Of a stretch of 14,609 nt of DNA, positions 13,299-14,609 are shown in pieces. A program made the position numbers and the translations under genes. The stretch is taken from the NCBI GenBank assembly GCA_900770215.1, contig CAAGJW010000104.1, positions 1-14,609 of the forward strand, given 5' to 3'. The DNA comes from Bacteroidales bacterium (GTDB taxonomy: Bacteria; Bacteroidota; Bacteroidia; Bacteroidales; Muribaculaceae). The notes below the pieces were generated by a model. It made no database searches. It was not told the DNA's origin and saw only the letters and a program-made list of their open reading frames with translations. Position 1 is the first letter of the stretch, and each line of letters opens with the position of its first letter.

Positions 13299-14003
13299 AT
13301 GGAATATTCGGCCCACGGCATAACATGCAGTATTCAGGTGTATGGCGACACAACGCGTTGTCTGCCAGTTGTGTATGTGCACACCTTCGACAACCAGGGT
13401 GGCGCGATATGGGCCGAGTGCCGCAAGATGCAGGCCAGGCAGCACCTGCTGGTTGCTATCGACGGGCTGCGTTGGGACGACTGCATGACCCCGTGGCCCA
13501 CCGGCCAACTGTTCAAGAACAACCCGCCGTGCTCGGGTTGTGCCGGCGAGTGGCTGCAAGTGCTTGAGCAAGAAATTGTGCCGGCTGTTGAGGCGCAGTT
13601 GCACGTCAAGCATCGCTTCATTGCAGGCTACTCGCTGGCTGGGCTTTTTGCCCTCTGGTCGGCCTACAACACGCGCCTCTTCTCGGGCATCGTCTCGTGC
13701 TCGGGCTCGTTTTGGTATCCCGATTTCATCCCCTATGTGCAGGCCCGCGATTTCATTGCCCCGCCATCATGCATCTATTTCTCCTTGGGCGACAAGGAAA
13801 CTCGCCTGAAAAATCCTGTGCTCAACACCGTCGAGGAGCGCACCCGCTGGCTGTGTGAGCGTTACAGCCGCATGGGCATCAGCACCGTGTTTCAGCTCAA
13901 CAACGGCAACCACTATCAGCAGCCGGCATGGCGCATGGCTCGCGGCATTGCCTGGGCCTTGAGGCAGCCCGCGGGCGATGGGCTGGCGGCCGCAGGGCTT
14001 TGA
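13299..14003 (+). CDS. Alpha/beta hydrolase, esterase-like
   Basis: The product has 234 residues. It has a serine-hydrolase arrangement: the nucleophile elbow FIAGYSLAGLFAL with S112, an acid in YFSLGDKE (D165) and the base in NNGNHYQQ (H205). The order and the segments VYVHTF (25-30), SGSFWYPDF (135-143) and the final AWALR fit the putative esterase group (PF00756; related to Fes/IroE siderophore esterases and esterase D). No signal peptide is seen, so it should be cytoplasmic. In Bacteroidales such proteins are often annotated simply as alpha/beta hydrolases; the substrate is unknown. The frame stays open upstream to 12939, but that part overlaps the phosphatase gene on the other strand and does not look like this family, so ATG 13299 is used. 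Confidence 0.85.
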   Translation: MEYSAHGITCSIQVYGDTTRCLPVVYVHTFDNQGGAIWAECRKMQARQHLLVAIDGLRWDDCMTPWPTGQLFKNNPPCSGCAGEWLQVLEQEIVPAVEAQLHVKHRFIAGYSLAGLFALWSAYNTRLFSGIVSCSGSFWYPDFIPYVQARDFIAPPSCIYFSLGDKETRLKNPVLNTVEERTRWLCERYSRMGISTVFQLNNGNHYQQPAWRMARGIAWALRQPAGDGLAAAGL

Positions 14004-14242
14004 TGCGCTCCCGCCTCGCGTGCAGTGGGGCAGGTGCACAATCTCAAGTCCTATTGGGTTTTGTAGGGTGCTTGCCCAAAAAGAAGTGCGCAAAATTGGG
14101 ACTTTTGAGAAATATTTTTTATTTTTGTGCTGTTTTTCAGAGTTGCGGTTTTGCTTTTTTTCGAGATGCTCTGGTGTTGAAATGTTATAGTCTCGATCAA
14201 GGCCGCAATGCTTGCTGAATATTTTATATTTTAGGTCACTAT
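14004..14242. other. Intergenic region before the last gene
   Basis: 239 bases without a gene. It holds TATTTTTG at 14120-14127, a match to the -7 consensus with only a poor ATTG at 14095-14098 upstream, and a weak TTGGG/CCCAA hairpin at 14054-14079. The composition changes from GC-rich at the esterase end to T-rich from about 14100. I see no RNA gene or repeat. Confidence 0.4.
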
Positions 14243-14609
14243 ATGGACTCTGCTCATAATCAAAGTGTTTCGTCGCAAGCTTCTCGACAAGCTGTTTGCG
14301 TTGAGCAAGCACTTTCTCGCCTCAGGCATGATGTGGAGCTACGTGTGGGGCACGAGTTGCACCGGCCCAAGGACTTCAGCAAGCTGCGCGACACGATCAC
14401 CCTCGAGGGGGGCACCATAAGCGAGAGCACGCTCAAGCGCATCTGGGGCTACGTGCCCTCGAGCAGCATGCCGCGTGTCTATTCTCTCACGGTGCTTGAA
14501 ACTGTGTCAAAAGGGTCATATTCTTCGTGGTGTTGTGAGGGCAGGCATCGGTGTCGGCTTTGCTTTTCTTTATGTGTTTTATTTGCGGTTTTGTTTGTGT
14601 ATCTCGCTA
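14243..14609 (+). CDS. Bacteroidales DNA-binding-type protein, partial and possibly interrupted
   Basis: The frame begins at ATG 14243 and runs off the window. Residues 20-84 match a recurrent N-terminal module of uncharacterised Bacteroidales proteins: VELRVGHELHRPKDFSKLRD (31-50), then ISESTLKRIWGYV (59-71) and PRVYSLTVL (77-85). The KDF...L...I...S..TLKR.WGY pattern looks like a helix-turn-helix that picks targets by the TLKR helix. In relatives I remember, the next part reads roughly 'aRylGY.sWddFc'. Here it reads ETVSKGSYSSWCCEGRHRCR and then a Phe/Leu/Val/Cys-rich tail, so the frame may have left the true protein at about residue 86 (14498). Function is unknown; no domain beyond the module is visible. 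Confidence 0.55.
   Translation, partial: MDSAHNQSVSSQASRQAVCVEQALSRLRHDVELRVGHELHRPKDFSKLRDTITLEGGTISESTLKRIWGYVPSSSMPRVYSLTVLETVSKGSYSSWCCEGRHRCRLCFSLCVLFAVLFVYLA
14498..14609. mobile_element. Possible end of an insertion sequence inside the last gene
   Basis: From GAAACTGTGTCAAAAGGG (14498-14515) onward the sequence stops resembling the expected continuation of the host gene and becomes TG-rich. 'CTGTGTCAAAAG' recalls the terminal repeats of some Bacteroidales insertion sequences. This is memory only: the other end, a transposase gene and target duplication lie outside the window. Confidence 0.25.

Noticed and set aside
13767..14312. Minus-strand open frame of 181 codons
   Set aside because: It is antisense to the esterase end and the intergenic region, with no domain and no promoter.

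Overview
The window looks like a chromosomal segment from a gut-type member of the Bacteroidales, probably Muribaculaceae- or Prevotella-like. Four things point there: promoters of the Bacteroidetes form (TTTG, about 20 bases, TAnnTTTG), almost no purine-rich ribosome binding sites, lipoproteins whose lipobox Cys is followed by acidic residues, and gene families typical of the order. The genus is an inference; no rRNA or core marker gene is present.

Layout. 1-260: a CAT-anticodon tRNA gene with a near-ideal promoter and its own terminator. 322-639: a small YbjQ/UPF0145 protein, closed by a strong two-way terminator. 785-3984: a two-gene minus-strand unit. Its first gene is a 642-residue lipoprotein whose C-terminal half resembles a leukocidin-type beta-pore-forming protein. 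Its second gene is a lipoprotein hydrolase of the penicillin V acylase/bile salt hydrolase (Ntn) superfamily. Divergent from this unit, at 4122-5141, lies a six-helix membrane protein with a C-terminal LuxR-type DNA-binding domain. This is the least conventional part of the window. It could be one locus in which a membrane regulator controls a surface pore-like protein and an amidase, though nothing here proves a link. 5221-5874: an NAD(P)-binding NmrA-like oxidoreductase on its own promoter.

6073-12170 is a heavy-metal efflux operon on the minus strand. In transcription order it holds a small His/Cys-rich exported protein, a CzcA-type RND pump, a TolC-like outer membrane channel and a lipoprotein membrane-fusion adaptor. 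The pump carries the DFG...D...E signature of divalent-cation (Zn/Co/Cd/Ni) pumps. Together they would span inner membrane, periplasm and outer membrane. Between the small protein and the pump lies a repeat-rich, potentially folded spacer. Divergent from the operon is an HxlR-family regulator with a Cys at the redox-sensing position.

12725-14003: a histidine-phosphatase-family enzyme and a serine esterase-like alpha/beta hydrolase, divergently transcribed from a 61-base region. 14243-14609: the start of a Bacteroidales DNA-binding-type protein, cut by the window edge. Its reading frame appears to leave the family pattern at about 14498, possibly because an insertion sequence begins there.

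I saw no CRISPR array, no complete insertion sequence and no phage genes.
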